DNA of 64,000 nucleotides, from contig CAJTUV010000002.1 of assembly GCA_910579515.1 (NCBI GenBank), positions 1 through 64,000 on the forward strand. Direction: 5' to 3'. The notes beneath the pieces were generated by a model. It ran no database searches, was not told where the DNA came from, and worked only from the letters and a program-made list of their open reading frames with translations. Source of the stretch: an uncultured Hungatella sp. (GTDB lineage Bacteria; Bacillota; Clostridia; Lachnospirales; Lachnospiraceae). Position numbers and translations under genes: made by a program. This document shows positions 51,679 to 60,349 of the stretch, piece by piece. Each line of letters begins with the position of its first letter. Position 1 is the first letter of the stretch.

Positions 51679-52745
51679 AGGCTTGGGTATTACATGGAAT
51701 CGGCGATTTTCGGATTGAGGAACAGAAGATTCCTGTCGTTGGGAAAGGAGAGGCGCTAATTAAGGTCAGGGCAGTTGGCATCTGTGGTTCTGATATTCCC
51801 AGAATCTATCAGACAGGAGCACATTGCCATCCATTGATACCAGGTCATGAGTTTTCTGGTTTCGTGGTGGATGTTGGGGAGGATGTTGACCATTACTGGA
51901 AGGGAAAACGGGTGGGAGTGTTTCCGTTGATTCCATGTGGGAGTTGCCTGCCTTGTCAAAAGAAACAGTATGAGATGTGCAGGAGTTACGATTATCTTGG
52001 ATCACGCAGAAACGGAGGTTTCGGGGAATATGTATCGGTTCCGGCTCATAATCTCATAGAACTGCCAACAGGTGTTTCTTATGAGGAGGCGGCGATGTTG
52101 GAGCCTATGGCAGTGGCAGTCCATGCCATGCGAAGGGCGTCCCAGGATACGCAAAAGGCGCCGGAAGAAGGATCAGGCGTGACGGCAGTATGCGGCTTGG
52201 GAACCATAGGGTTGTTACTGGTTATGTTCCTTTTGGAGGCGGGAAGAAACAATATTTTGGTAGTTGGCAACAAGGATTTTCAGAGGGAAATCGTTTTTAA
52301 GATGGGGATACCAAAGGATTGCTACTGCGACAGCCGAAAGAAAGAGGCCGCAAAGTGGCTGAAAGAACGTACAGGCAATCTTGGAGCAGAGACATTTTTT
52401 GAGTGTGTGGGAAAAAGAGAGACCCTGGTACAGGCCATTGAAAGCACCGCCCCTGGCGGCCGTGTGTGTTTAGTTGGGAATCCTTATTCAGATATGGGAC
52501 TTTCCAGAGAAACATATTGGAAAATCTTGAGAAATCAGCTTATTATCACAGGAACTTGGAATTCTTCTTTTACAGGTAGTCCCTTGGATGACTGGCATTA
52601 TGTATTGAAGAGAATTGAGGAAAAAAGAGTAGTCCCAAAAACCTTGATTTCTCATAGGTTTTGTCTGGAAAAATTGGAAACAGGGTTTCATATCATGAGA
52701 GATAAAACCCAGGATTATGGGAAGATTATGGGAATTATTGAGTAA
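51675..52745 (+). CDS. Zinc-dependent medium-chain dehydrogenase (TarJ-like)
   Basis: This 356-residue alcohol dehydrogenase has the catalytic zinc ligands in G-I-C-G-S-D near 38 and G-H-E-F near 58. The structural zinc site has four cysteines in C-G-S-C-L-P-C-Q-K-K-Q-Y-E-M-C near 92-106. The NAD(P)-binding V-C-G-L-G-T-I-G lies near 175. Together with the cytidylyltransferase it resembles the TarIJ pair that reduces ribulose 5-phosphate to ribitol 5-phosphate and activates it. A sorbitol- or galactitol-phosphate dehydrogenase role is an alternative. It is the last gene of the glycan cluster. Confidence 0.85.
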   Translation: MKAWVLHGIGDFRIEEQKIPVVGKGEALIKVRAVGICGSDIPRIYQTGAHCHPLIPGHEFSGFVVDVGEDVDHYWKGKRVGVFPLIPCGSCLPCQKKQYEMCRSYDYLGSRRNGGFGEYVSVPAHNLIELPTGVSYEEAAMLEPMAVAVHAMRRASQDTQKAPEEGSGVTAVCGLGTIGLLLVMFLLEAGRNNILVVGNKDFQREIVFKMGIPKDCYCDSRKKEAAKWLKERTGNLGAETFFECVGKRETLVQAIESTAPGGRVCLVGNPYSDMGLSRETYWKILRNQLIITGTWNSSFTGSPLDDWHYVLKRIEEKRVVPKTLISHRFCLEKLETGFHIMRDKTQDYGKIMGIIE

Positions 52746-52762
52746 ATTTAACAGTTGAATTG

Positions 52763-52803
52763 AAGAGTCAGCCGGAACCAAGAAAAGTCCGGCTGGCTCT
52801 TTT
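52763..52803 (+). terminator. Intrinsic terminator at end of glycan cluster
   Basis: A stem AAGAGTCAGCCGGA paired with TCCGGCTGGCTCTT around an 11-base loop, with one G-T pair, followed by TTT. It lies 18 bp after the dehydrogenase stop. Confidence 0.88.
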
Positions 52804-52856
52804 GCATGATTGGAAGGTTATAGGTTATAAGAGACGGTTTTATTTGATTTCACTTA

Positions 52857-52885
52857 TTGAACATAAGCCCGATGTGGATTATAAT
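52857..52885 (+). promoter_or_regulatory. Promoter of the zinc transporter operon
   Basis: TTGAAC at 52857-52862, a 17-base spacer and a perfect TATAAT at 52880-52885, ending 28 bp before the ATG. No clear Zur box dyad was recognised by eye. Confidence 0.75.
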
Positions 52886-52913
52886 GTATTTCAGGAAATG
52901 AATGGAGGAATTG

Positions 52914-53972
52914 ATGAGGACGTTAAAAAGAATATGCATAACAACGCTTGTATTCCTTCTGCCTTTCACTTGTATCTCAGGCTGCAGGGGAAGAGCACAG
53001 ACAGAGGGCGAGGCGCAGATCAGGGCGAAAGCTAAAGTTCAACAGGAGGCGGATCTAAAAAAGCTTCATGTGGTGACCACCTTATTTCCCTACTATGATT
53101 TTACCAGACAGATCGCAGGCGATCAGGTGGAACTGACGATGGTGGTTCCGGCAGGAATGGACAGTCACTCTTTTGAACCGACTCCAGCGGATATACAGAC
53201 GATTCAGGAAGCGGATGTGCTGATTTGTAACGGCGGAGCCATGGAGCACTGGGTGAGCCAGACTCTGGAGGCGCTGGATACGTCGGAAATGACCGTAATT
53301 ACCATGATGGATTATGTGGATGCGGTGGAAGAGGAACTTGTAGAAGGGATGGAAGAAGCTCACGGTCATGGGCAGGACGGCCATAGGGAGAACGACCACA
53401 AAGAGGAACGCCACAGAGACGATCCTCGCGAGATTGAAATCGAGTATGACGAACATATCTGGACGTCTCCGAAAAATGCCATGAGATTCACTCAGGTCAT
53501 AGGGGAGGCGCTGGCGGAGGCTGACCCACAGAACAAAGCGGTGTATGAGGCAGGACTGAGAGCCTATATAGAAAAGTTAGAAGAGGTCCATCAGGGATTT
53601 TTGCAGGTGTCTCGGAACAAAAAGCGGAATATGATTATTATAGGGGATAAATTTCCTTTCCGTTATCTGGCGGATGAGTATGGGTTTGAGTACAGGGCGG
53701 CGTTTTCCGGATGCAGCACGGATACAGAACCAAGCGCCAGGACCATTGCTTATCTGATTGACAAGGTAAAGGAGGATGAAATTCCAATCGTGTATTATCT
53801 GGAGCTTTCCAGCCACAGGGTTTCGGAGATAATCGGAGAAGAGACTGGGGCTGCGCCTTTACTTCTTCATTCCTGCCATAATGTGACAAGGCGGGAGTTT
53901 GATTCTGGGATTACGTATGTGGATTTGATGATGCAGAATATAGAGAATTTGAGAAAAGGACTGGATGAATGA
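52914..53972 (+). CDS. znuA: Zinc/manganese ABC transporter substrate-binding lipoprotein
   Basis: This 352-residue extracellular lipoprotein captures zinc. A signal peptide with lipobox I-S-G-C ends near residue 22. The first domain begins V-V-T-T-L-F-P-Y-Y-D-F and has the metal ligand His in D-S-H-S-F-E-P. A loop of about 45 residues rich in His and Asp (H-G-H-G-Q-D-G-H) is typical of zinc rather than manganese binders, and D-E-H-I-W-T-S-P carries the next ligand His. ATG 52914 is chosen, with GGAGG six bases upstream, over an ATG at 52902. Its stop overlaps the ATPase start. Confidence 0.9.
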   Translation: MRTLKRICITTLVFLLPFTCISGCRGRAQTEGEAQIRAKAKVQQEADLKKLHVVTTLFPYYDFTRQIAGDQVELTMVVPAGMDSHSFEPTPADIQTIQEADVLICNGGAMEHWVSQTLEALDTSEMTVITMMDYVDAVEEELVEGMEEAHGHGQDGHRENDHKEERHRDDPREIEIEYDEHIWTSPKNAMRFTQVIGEALAEADPQNKAVYEAGLRAYIEKLEEVHQGFLQVSRNKKRNMIIIGDKFPFRYLADEYGFEYRAAFSGCSTDTEPSARTIAYLIDKVKEDEIPIVYYLELSSHRVSEIIGEETGAAPLLLHSCHNVTRREFDSGITYVDLMMQNIENLRKGLDE

Positions 53973-54673
53973 GTAAATTGATTACGTGCAGCCATGTGGA
54001 CTTTGGGTATGAGAATCACGATGCAGTGATTGATTTGAACATGGAGGCAGAATCTGGAGACTATCTGTGTATCGTAGGGGAAAACGGTTCTGGGAAGAGC
54101 ACGTTAATAAAAGGGCTTTTGGGACTTTTAAAGCCTACTGGGGGAACGTTGATAATCGCGGAGGAGCTAAAGAAGACAGGGATTGGCTACCTGCCTCAGC
54201 AGACCATGTCTCAAAGAGATTTTCCTGCCACAGTGTATGAGGTGGTGATTTCCGGATGCCTTAGCAAACGAGGAAACAGGCCCTTTTATTCAGCCAGAGA
54301 AAAGAGCCTGGCTGTGGAAAATATGGAAAAACTGGGGATTGGGAATTTGAAACGCCACTGTTATCGGGAGCTGTCAGGAGGACAAAAGCAAAGGGTTCTG
54401 ATTGCCAGGGCTTTATGCGCCACAAAACAGATGCTGATTTTAGATGAGCCAATTACGGGCCTTGATCCGTCGGCGATTCAAGACTTTTATCACTTGATTC
54501 GGAGGCTGAATAAAGAGGAAGGCGTGACGATTCTGATGGTGACTCATGACGTGGTTAATGTTTCAAGGGAAGCCAATAAGATTCTGCATCTGAAACAGAA
54601 GGTCCTCTTTTACGGAACCCCAGAGGAATACCGGACTAGCAGGGCAGGACAATTATTTTTGGGAGAGAGTTAG
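53969..54673 (+). CDS. znuC: Zinc ABC transporter ATPase
   Basis: This 234-residue ATP-binding subunit of the zinc importer has Walker A G-E-N-G-S-G-K-S-T near 37-45, signature L-S-G-G-Q-K-Q-R near 133, Walker B M-L-I-L-D-E-P near 153 and the switch His in V-T-H-D-V. Its four-base overlap with the substrate-binding gene and the permease 1 bp downstream define one operon. Confidence 0.93.
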   Translation: MSKLITCSHVDFGYENHDAVIDLNMEAESGDYLCIVGENGSGKSTLIKGLLGLLKPTGGTLIIAEELKKTGIGYLPQQTMSQRDFPATVYEVVISGCLSKRGNRPFYSAREKSLAVENMEKLGIGNLKRHCYRELSGGQKQRVLIARALCATKQMLILDEPITGLDPSAIQDFYHLIRRLNKEEGVTILMVTHDVVNVSREANKILHLKQKVLFYGTPEEYRTSRAGQLFLGES

Positions 54674-54674
54674 C

Positions 54675-55493
54675 ATGAATATGATTTTAGAAATGATGTC
54701 TTATCCGTTTTTAGTGAGGGCGGTGATCGGAGGCGTTTTAGTATCCCTGTGCGCCTCCCTTTTGGGGGTAAGTCTGGTTTTAAAACGTTATTCTATGATT
54801 GGAGACGGCTTGTCTCATGTATCGTTTGGAGCGCTGTCTGTGGCGCTGGCAGCAGGATGGTCTCCCCTGAAGTTTTCTATTCCGGTGGTGATTATTGCAG
54901 CATTTTTTCTTCTCAGGATTACGGAGAACGGAAAACTGAAAAGTGATGCGGCTATTGCAATCATTTCAGCAAGCGCGTTGGCCTTTGGGATTGTGGTGAC
55001 TTCGCTTACCACAGGGATGACCACAGACGTCAGCAGCTATATGTTCGGAAGCATTCTGGCCATGAGCTCTGAAGACGTGAGGATGACGGTAATCGTTTCT
55101 GTGATTGTTTTGGGAATGTTTTTCTTCTGCTATAATAAAGTGTTTGCCGTCACATTTGATGAAAGCTTTGCAAAGGCCACGGGAGTGTCGGTTTCTTTAT
55201 ATAATGTACTGATTGCGGTTTTGACAGCGGTCACCATTGTTCTTGGTATGAGAATGATGGGGGCTATGTTGATTTCCAGTTTGATTATATTTCCGGCCTT
55301 AACGTCCATGCGGGTGTTTAAAAGCTTTCAGGGAGTGGTATGGTCCTCTGGAATTTTGTCCGTGGTCTGCTTTTGCGTGGGCATGGTATTTTCCTATGGA
55401 TGTTCCACACCAGCAGGAGCCAGCGTGGTTTTGGTGAATCTTGCCGCATTTCTTATTTTCAGCGGTGTGCAGGCTGTGAGAAAATGTCTGTAA
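54675..55493 (+). CDS. znuB: Zinc ABC transporter permease
   Basis: This 272-residue membrane protein of the ABC-3 family has about eight helices. S-L-V-L-K-R-Y-S-M-I-G-D-G-L-S-H-V-S-F-G is the conserved early segment, and a middle region (V-F-A-V-T-F-D-E-S-F-A-K-A-T-G) contacts the ATPase. It starts directly after the ATPase stop. No terminator separates it from the potassium transport genes 52 bp downstream. Confidence 0.92.
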   Translation: MNMILEMMSYPFLVRAVIGGVLVSLCASLLGVSLVLKRYSMIGDGLSHVSFGALSVALAAGWSPLKFSIPVVIIAAFFLLRITENGKLKSDAAIAIISASALAFGIVVTSLTTGMTTDVSSYMFGSILAMSSEDVRMTVIVSVIVLGMFFFCYNKVFAVTFDESFAKATGVSVSLYNVLIAVLTAVTIVLGMRMMGAMLISSLIIFPALTSMRVFKSFQGVVWSSGILSVVCFCVGMVFSYGCSTPAGASVVLVNLAAFLIFSGVQAVRKCL

Positions 55494-55545
55494 GACGGTT
55501 CAAACACGCTCTAATAAAAAAGGATGAGAAGAGGAGAAGACAAGG

Positions 55546-56886
55546 ATGGAGCGAAAAAGGCATTCATTATCACAAACCCAGTATATTGCCTGTGGATTTC
55601 TGGTTTTAATTTTGATTGGGACAGGGCTGCTTATGCTTCCGTTTGCCAGTCGGTCAGGGGAAAGCATGAGGTTTATCGACGCTTTATTTACTGCCACCAG
55701 CGCTTCCTGTGTGACAGGGCTGGTGGTGGCGGATACCTGGAGTCAATGGACTTTGTTTGGACAGACGGTGATTATCTGTCTGATTCAGATCGGCGGTTTG
55801 GGGTTTATTTCGATTGGCGTATTTGTGTCGATAATTCTCAGGCGTAAAATCGGTTTACGGCAAAGAGGGCTTATGCAGGAAAGCACCAGCGCCCTGCAGA
55901 TTGGCGGGATTGTGAGACTGACAAAAAGAATTATTATCGGAGCGTGTATCTTTGAGGGGATGGGAGCCCTTCTTTTATCCTTTCGGTTTGTGCCGGAGTA
56001 CGGATTCTTCAGAGGGATTTTTTATGGAATCTTTCACTCTGTGTCTGCTTTCTGTAACGGCGGGTTTGACTTAATGGGGCATCAACAGCCCTACACCTCC
56101 CTGACCGCTTATTACAATGACTGGCTGGTGAATTTGGTGATTATGGCGCTGATTATCATTGGCGGCATTGGGTTTATTGTGTGGGATGATATTTGCCGGA
56201 ATAAATGGCATGTGCGCAAGTATCTGCTTCAGACCAAGGTTGTGCTTTTGACTACCGGAATCATGGTATTTGGAGGCGCCTTCCTCTTCTATCTTTTAGA
56301 GAGAAACGCCCTGATTGCGGATATGAGCATCAGCGGAAAAATACTCACCTCTTTGTTTAGTTCTGTGACGGCTCGGACAGCAGGATTCAATACGGTAGAT
56401 ACGCAGGCTTTGTCGGATGGGAGTAAACTTTTAACCATGATTTTGATGTTTATAGGCGGCTGTCCTGGGTCTACGGCGGGAGGCGTAAAAACCACTACCA
56501 TTATGGTGCTTCTTTTGTATGTGCATTCCAATGTAAAGCGGACGTACAGCATTAATATTTTTGGAAGGAGGCTGGAGGAAGAGGCTGTGAAGCGGGCTGG
56601 CGCCATCTGTACGATTAATCTGGCCTTGGCCTTGTCAGTGGCTTTGGCGATTATGGCGATTCAGCCTTTGCCGTTAACAGATACTCTGTTTGAGGCGTTT
56701 TCGGCCATTGGCACAGTGGGGATGACCACTGGAATCACCAGAGATTTATTGCCGGTTTCCCGGCTTTTGATTGCGTTTTTGATGTATTGTGGAAGGATCG
56801 GCAGCATGTCCTTTGCCCTTGCCTTTACACAAAAGAAGCGGATGACTCACGTAAAGAATCCGGTGGAAGCAATCAGCGTTGGATAG
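55546..56886 (+). CDS. TrkH/KtrB-type potassium channel subunit
   Basis: This 446-residue membrane protein takes up potassium. It has the four pseudo-repeats of TrkH/KtrB with selectivity-filter motifs T-S-A-S-C-V-T-G-L near 47, C-N-G-G-F-D near 170, T-A-R-T-A-G-F-N-T near 278 and the fourth near 387 (G-T-V-G-M-T-T-G). The regulatory TrkA/KtrA subunit is encoded 33 bp downstream, so the pair forms one complex. Confidence 0.93.
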   Translation: MERKRHSLSQTQYIACGFLVLILIGTGLLMLPFASRSGESMRFIDALFTATSASCVTGLVVADTWSQWTLFGQTVIICLIQIGGLGFISIGVFVSIILRRKIGLRQRGLMQESTSALQIGGIVRLTKRIIIGACIFEGMGALLLSFRFVPEYGFFRGIFYGIFHSVSAFCNGGFDLMGHQQPYTSLTAYYNDWLVNLVIMALIIIGGIGFIVWDDICRNKWHVRKYLLQTKVVLLTTGIMVFGGAFLFYLLERNALIADMSISGKILTSLFSSVTARTAGFNTVDTQALSDGSKLLTMILMFIGGCPGSTAGGVKTTTIMVLLLYVHSNVKRTYSINIFGRRLEEEAVKRAGAICTINLALALSVALAIMAIQPLPLTDTLFEAFSAIGTVGMTTGITRDLLPVSRLLIAFLMYCGRIGSMSFALAFTQKKRMTHVKNPVEAISVG

Positions 56887-56919
56887 AGATTATGCTCAAG
56901 AAAGAAAAGGAGAGAAGAA

Positions 56920-57573
56920 ATGAAGTCAATTTTAATTATCGGTATGGGAAGGTTTGGACGCCATCTGTGTAAAAATCTGGCGGAGCTTGGCAATGAGATC
57001 ATGATTGTGGACGAGGTGGAGGAGAATTTAGAGGAAATGCTCCCTTTGGTAGTCAGTGCCAAAATAGGAGACTGCACAAATGAAAATGTGTTGAAAAGTC
57101 TTGGAATTGCAAATTTTGATCTCTGCTTTATCTGTATTGGCACGAATTTCCAGAGCAGCTTAGAGATAACCAGTCTGGTCAAGGAGCTGGGAGGCAAATA
57201 TGTGATCAGCAAGGCCAACAGAGATATTCATGCCAAGTTTTTACTTCGGAACGGGGCGGATGAAGTGATCTATCCAGACAGGGACATTGCAGAGAAGCTG
57301 GCCGTGCGCCACAGCGCCAATCATGTGTTTGACTACATTGAATTGACTGACGAATATTCCATTTATGAGATTCCGCCCTTGCCGCAGTGGATTGGCAAAA
57401 GCCTGAAGGAATCTGGAATCCGCAACCGCCATAACATCAGTATTTTGGGAACCAAACGGGACGGCAGAGCAAAACTTATGCCCTCTCCAGATTATGTGAT
57501 TAAGGGAGACGAGCATTTAATGGCAATCGGAAAGAAGGTGGATGTTGACAGGATTTTGAAAGCGCTTAATTAA
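56920..57573 (+). CDS. TrkA/KtrA potassium uptake regulatory subunit
   Basis: This 217-residue cytoplasmic protein has an N-terminal RCK Rossmann domain with I-I-G-M-G-R-F-G-R-H-L near 6-16 and acidic V-D-E-V-E near 32. Its C-terminal TrkA-C domain (about 135-217) would bind a nucleotide such as c-di-AMP. It gates the TrkH/KtrB channel encoded just upstream. It has AGGAG in front of the ATG. Confidence 0.93.
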   Translation: MKSILIIGMGRFGRHLCKNLAELGNEIMIVDEVEENLEEMLPLVVSAKIGDCTNENVLKSLGIANFDLCFICIGTNFQSSLEITSLVKELGGKYVISKANRDIHAKFLLRNGADEVIYPDRDIAEKLAVRHSANHVFDYIELTDEYSIYEIPPLPQWIGKSLKESGIRNRHNISILGTKRDGRAKLMPSPDYVIKGDEHLMAIGKKVDVDRILKALN

Positions 57574-57587
57574 AGGAGGACAAATGA

Positions 57588-58970
57588 ATGGAAGACAATC
57601 AAAAGACAGTTTTATTCGAACAGACTCCAATTCCCAAGGCGGTGGCTCAATTATCGATCCCTATGGTGTTAAGTTCTCTGGTCATGGTGATCTATAACCT
57701 GGCAGATACTTATTTCGTGGGAATGCTCAACAATCCGGTGGAAAACGCCGCGGTTACTCTGGCGGCTCCTGTGCTCTTAGCGTTTAATGCAGTGAACAAT
57801 TTGTTTGGCGTGGGAACTTCCAGCATGATGAGCAGGGCTATGGGAAGACGGGACTACGATACCGTATACCGAAGCTCTGCGTTCGGATTTTACTGCGCGT
57901 TGTTTAGTGGAATTTTGTTTTCCCTATTGTGTGTCTTGTTTCGAAATCCTCTTCTGGTTCTTCTGGGAGCAGATGAGGTGACGATTCATGCCACAGAAGG
58001 GTATATGCGCTGGACTGTTTTCTGCGGAGCGGCGCCTGCCATATTAAATGTAGTGATGGCTTATATGGTTCGCTCAGAAGGTTCCGCGTTAAACGCCAGC
58101 ATTGGAACTATGAGCGGATGTGTGCTGAATATGATTTTAGACCCTATTTTTATTCTTCCGGGCTGTTTAAACATGGGGGCGGCTGGAGCAGGACTGGCCA
58201 CCTTTTTGTCAAACTGTGCGGCCTGTCTGTACTTTTTCGTCTTCCTGTATTTGAAGAGAGGAAAGACGCTTGTGTGTATAAGTCCCAAGAAATTCAGTTT
58301 TGAGAGAAGGATTGTGCTGGGGGTATGCGGCGTAGGGATTCCAGCCTCGATTCAGAATTTGCTGAATGTGATGGGGATGACGCTTTTAAACAATTTCACT
58401 TCTGCATATGGGGCGGATGCAGTGGCGGCTATGGGAATTTCCCAGAAAATCAATACGGTGCCCATGCAGGTGGCTTTGGGATTTTCTCAGGGAATCATGC
58501 CATTGGTCAGCTATACATATGCATCAGGCAACCAAAAGAGGATGAAAGAGTCTATCCAGTTTGCCATCAAAACCATGATGCCTATTTTAACGCTGGTTGC
58601 TATCGGGTATTTTGTGGGAGCGGGACAAATGATTCATCTGTTTATGGATAATGAAGCCATTGTAGCATACGGAACCAGCTTTTTAAGAGGATTTTGCCTG
58701 GGACTTCCATTTATCTGCATGGACTTTTTGGCAGTAGGCGTTTTCCAGGCTTTAGGCATGGGGAAAATGGCGCTTATTTTTGCCATTATGAGAAAGATTA
58801 TCCTGGAGATTCCGGCAATCTTTATTTTAAATCATTTCTTCCCGCTCTATGGACTGGCCTATTCTCAGGTTACGGCAGAGTCTGTGCTGGCTGTAGCGGC
58901 AGTCTGCGTATTGATTTGGATTTTTAAGAAAGACAGTAAACGCAGCGCTAATTCATTTTCCGAAGCATGA
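57588..58970 (+). CDS. MATE-family exporter (second copy)
   Basis: This 460-residue, twelve-helix exporter starts P-I-P-K-A-V-A-Q-L-S-I-P-M-V-L-S-S-L and continues with N-L-A-D-T-Y-F-V-G-M-L. Acidic residue positions and the N-A-x-N pattern place it closer to the bacterial NorM/DinF-like branch than the MATE at 5646. AAAGGAGG precedes the ATG. Its last 23 bp overlap the end of the convergent MFS gene. Confidence 0.9.
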   Translation: MEDNQKTVLFEQTPIPKAVAQLSIPMVLSSLVMVIYNLADTYFVGMLNNPVENAAVTLAAPVLLAFNAVNNLFGVGTSSMMSRAMGRRDYDTVYRSSAFGFYCALFSGILFSLLCVLFRNPLLVLLGADEVTIHATEGYMRWTVFCGAAPAILNVVMAYMVRSEGSALNASIGTMSGCVLNMILDPIFILPGCLNMGAAGAGLATFLSNCAACLYFFVFLYLKRGKTLVCISPKKFSFERRIVLGVCGVGIPASIQNLLNVMGMTLLNNFTSAYGADAVAAMGISQKINTVPMQVALGFSQGIMPLVSYTYASGNQKRMKESIQFAIKTMMPILTLVAIGYFVGAGQMIHLFMDNEAIVAYGTSFLRGFCLGLPFICMDFLAVGVFQALGMGKMALIFAIMRKIILEIPAIFILNHFFPLYGLAYSQVTAESVLAVAAVCVLIWIFKKDSKRSANSFSEA

Positions 58971-60090
58971 CAGGAGCCAGGGCTGCTGTGACCAGGGTCA
59001 TGATGCCCATGACCAGATAGGCCATAGAGTAAGTGGAAACGCTGGCGATTTGGCCTGTCATCACTGGACCGATGGTCATGCCAATCCCATAAAGCGCCTG
59101 AAACAGGCCCATGGCAGTGGACTGATTTTCCTGAGGGACAAAGCGGATGATCAGGGACATGAGAACCGAGTTAGCCATTAAATTACTGACGCCGCCGATG
59201 ATTTGGGCCGCGTAGAGAAACATCATATGGCCGCCATATGCGACGAACAGACAGCTAAGCCCCATCAAGAGGAATCCAATGGTGACCGCCTGATAGGGCT
59301 TTAACCATTTCAAAACCTTTTTTCCAATGAAACCTGCACTTAAAATCTGGACTAAGGTAAACAAAACCGTGTTAAGGCCAATTTCAAAGGCGGAAGCGCC
59401 CAGCTCTTTGGCAACTGTGGAAGTAAAAGAAAATACGGTGCCCTGCAAAAACGCCTGCATGATAATGGCAAAGAAGGAGGCGCATAAAACGGCGGGATTG
59501 GAAAATACAGCCAGCACATGGCGAAACTGAAAGGGCTCCCGCTTTAATGTGATAGGCTTTAACTGGACAGCACAAAAAATGGCGGCAATGCCGGTAAGGA
59601 AGCTGCACACCAGAGGAATTTTATACCCCCAGAGGGTTGCCGTTGTCAGTCCCAAAATAAATGCGAGAAGTTTTCCTGCACTGTTAAAAGCATTGACATT
59701 GGTGACCGCCTGAACGCTTTCATCCGCCTCATAGTAGGCCGCATACAGAATGGTAAAAGCCAGCCAGGAGGAGGCCGCGATGCCTGCCAACATCCGGCAG
59801 ATAAAAATGGTTATAAAATGGGTGGCAAAAATCAGACCGAAGGAGGAAAGCGTAGTAAAGACGGTTCCCATCAAAATGGTCTTTTTATAACCGCCGGTCA
59901 CATCAGTGACAATGCCAAGAGGGATTCGTACCACCATCTGGGTAAAGCCATAGATTCCGGTCAGAAAGCCGATGAGACTGGCCGCAAAGCCTAACGTCTG
60001 GAGATAGGGAGTAAAATAGGGCATGTGGCAGTATTCCGATGCCCAGAAGAAAATAATGGTAGTGCTGAGTAATAAACGGGAACGTTTCAT
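58948..60090 (-). CDS. Major facilitator superfamily transporter
   Basis: This 380-residue, twelve-helix MFS protein has the loop-2 motif G-I-V-T-D-V-T-G-G-Y-K-K near 57-68 and L-A-F near the N-terminal half end. A W-A-S-E-Y-C-H-M-P-Y segment near residue 17 suggests a sugar or metabolite permease of the Bacillus YfkF/YttB type, but the substrate is not known. It is transcribed from a strong promoter through a structured leader (60115-60208), so its expression is probably set by RNA attenuation. It is convergent with, and overlaps, the MATE gene. Confidence 0.88.
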   Translation of the reverse strand: MKRSRLLLSTTIIFFWASEYCHMPYFTPYLQTLGFAASLIGFLTGIYGFTQMVVRIPLGIVTDVTGGYKKTILMGTVFTTLSSFGLIFATHFITIFICRMLAGIAASSWLAFTILYAAYYEADESVQAVTNVNAFNSAGKLLAFILGLTTATLWGYKIPLVCSFLTGIAAIFCAVQLKPITLKREPFQFRHVLAVFSNPAVLCASFFAIIMQAFLQGTVFSFTSTVAKELGASAFEIGLNTVLFTLVQILSAGFIGKKVLKWLKPYQAVTIGFLLMGLSCLFVAYGGHMMFLYAAQIIGGVSNLMANSVLMSLIIRFVPQENQSTAMGLFQALYGIGMTIGPVMTGQIASVSTYSMAYLVMGIMTLVTAALAPVMLRKMN

Positions 60091-60114
60091 ATGCGCCTCA
60101 CAAGTAAAAAATTA

Positions 60115-60208
60115 ATCTGCCAGCCGGAGCGTGTTCCCGGGATAATCAATGTGAGACCGGACACCTCCGATACGGCGAAAGGCCGTACTCCTCCCGGAAC
60201 TGGCAGAT
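60115..60208 (-). ncRNA. Structured leader RNA, candidate riboswitch or attenuator
   Basis: On the minus strand a 9-bp perfect closing stem ATCTGCCAG/CTGGCAGAT (60208-60200 with 60123-60115) encloses an apparent multi-branched fold. Inside are TTCCGGGA against TCCCGGGAA and a hairpin TACGGC-CTTTC-GCCGTA. The closing stem is followed after four bases by six T. It lies in the 5' leader of the MFS gene downstream of a good promoter. I could not match it to a known riboswitch class by eye. Confidence 0.55.
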
Positions 60209-60214
60209 ATAGGT

Positions 60215-60243
60215 ATTATAAAGCAAGTCTGTGGATTTTACAA
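60215..60243 (-). promoter_or_regulatory. Promoter of the MFS transporter leader
   Basis: On the minus strand TTGTAA (60243-60238), a 17-base spacer and a perfect TATAAT (60220-60215), placing the transcript start at the structured leader. Confidence 0.75.
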
Positions 60244-60349
60244 TAAAATAGGTTTTCATTTCCCTAAGAAAATGATAGAATAAAGGAACTAACGGTTACA
60301 AAGTAAAAGAAAAATAAAATTTGTAAGAATTATAAATAGGAGAATAAGG

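Noticed and set aside
60115..60208. Assignment to a known riboswitch class
   Set aside because: The consensus motifs I know (guanidine, ZTP, THF, manganese, fluoride, TPP, lysine) do not fit; it is left as an unassigned structured leader.
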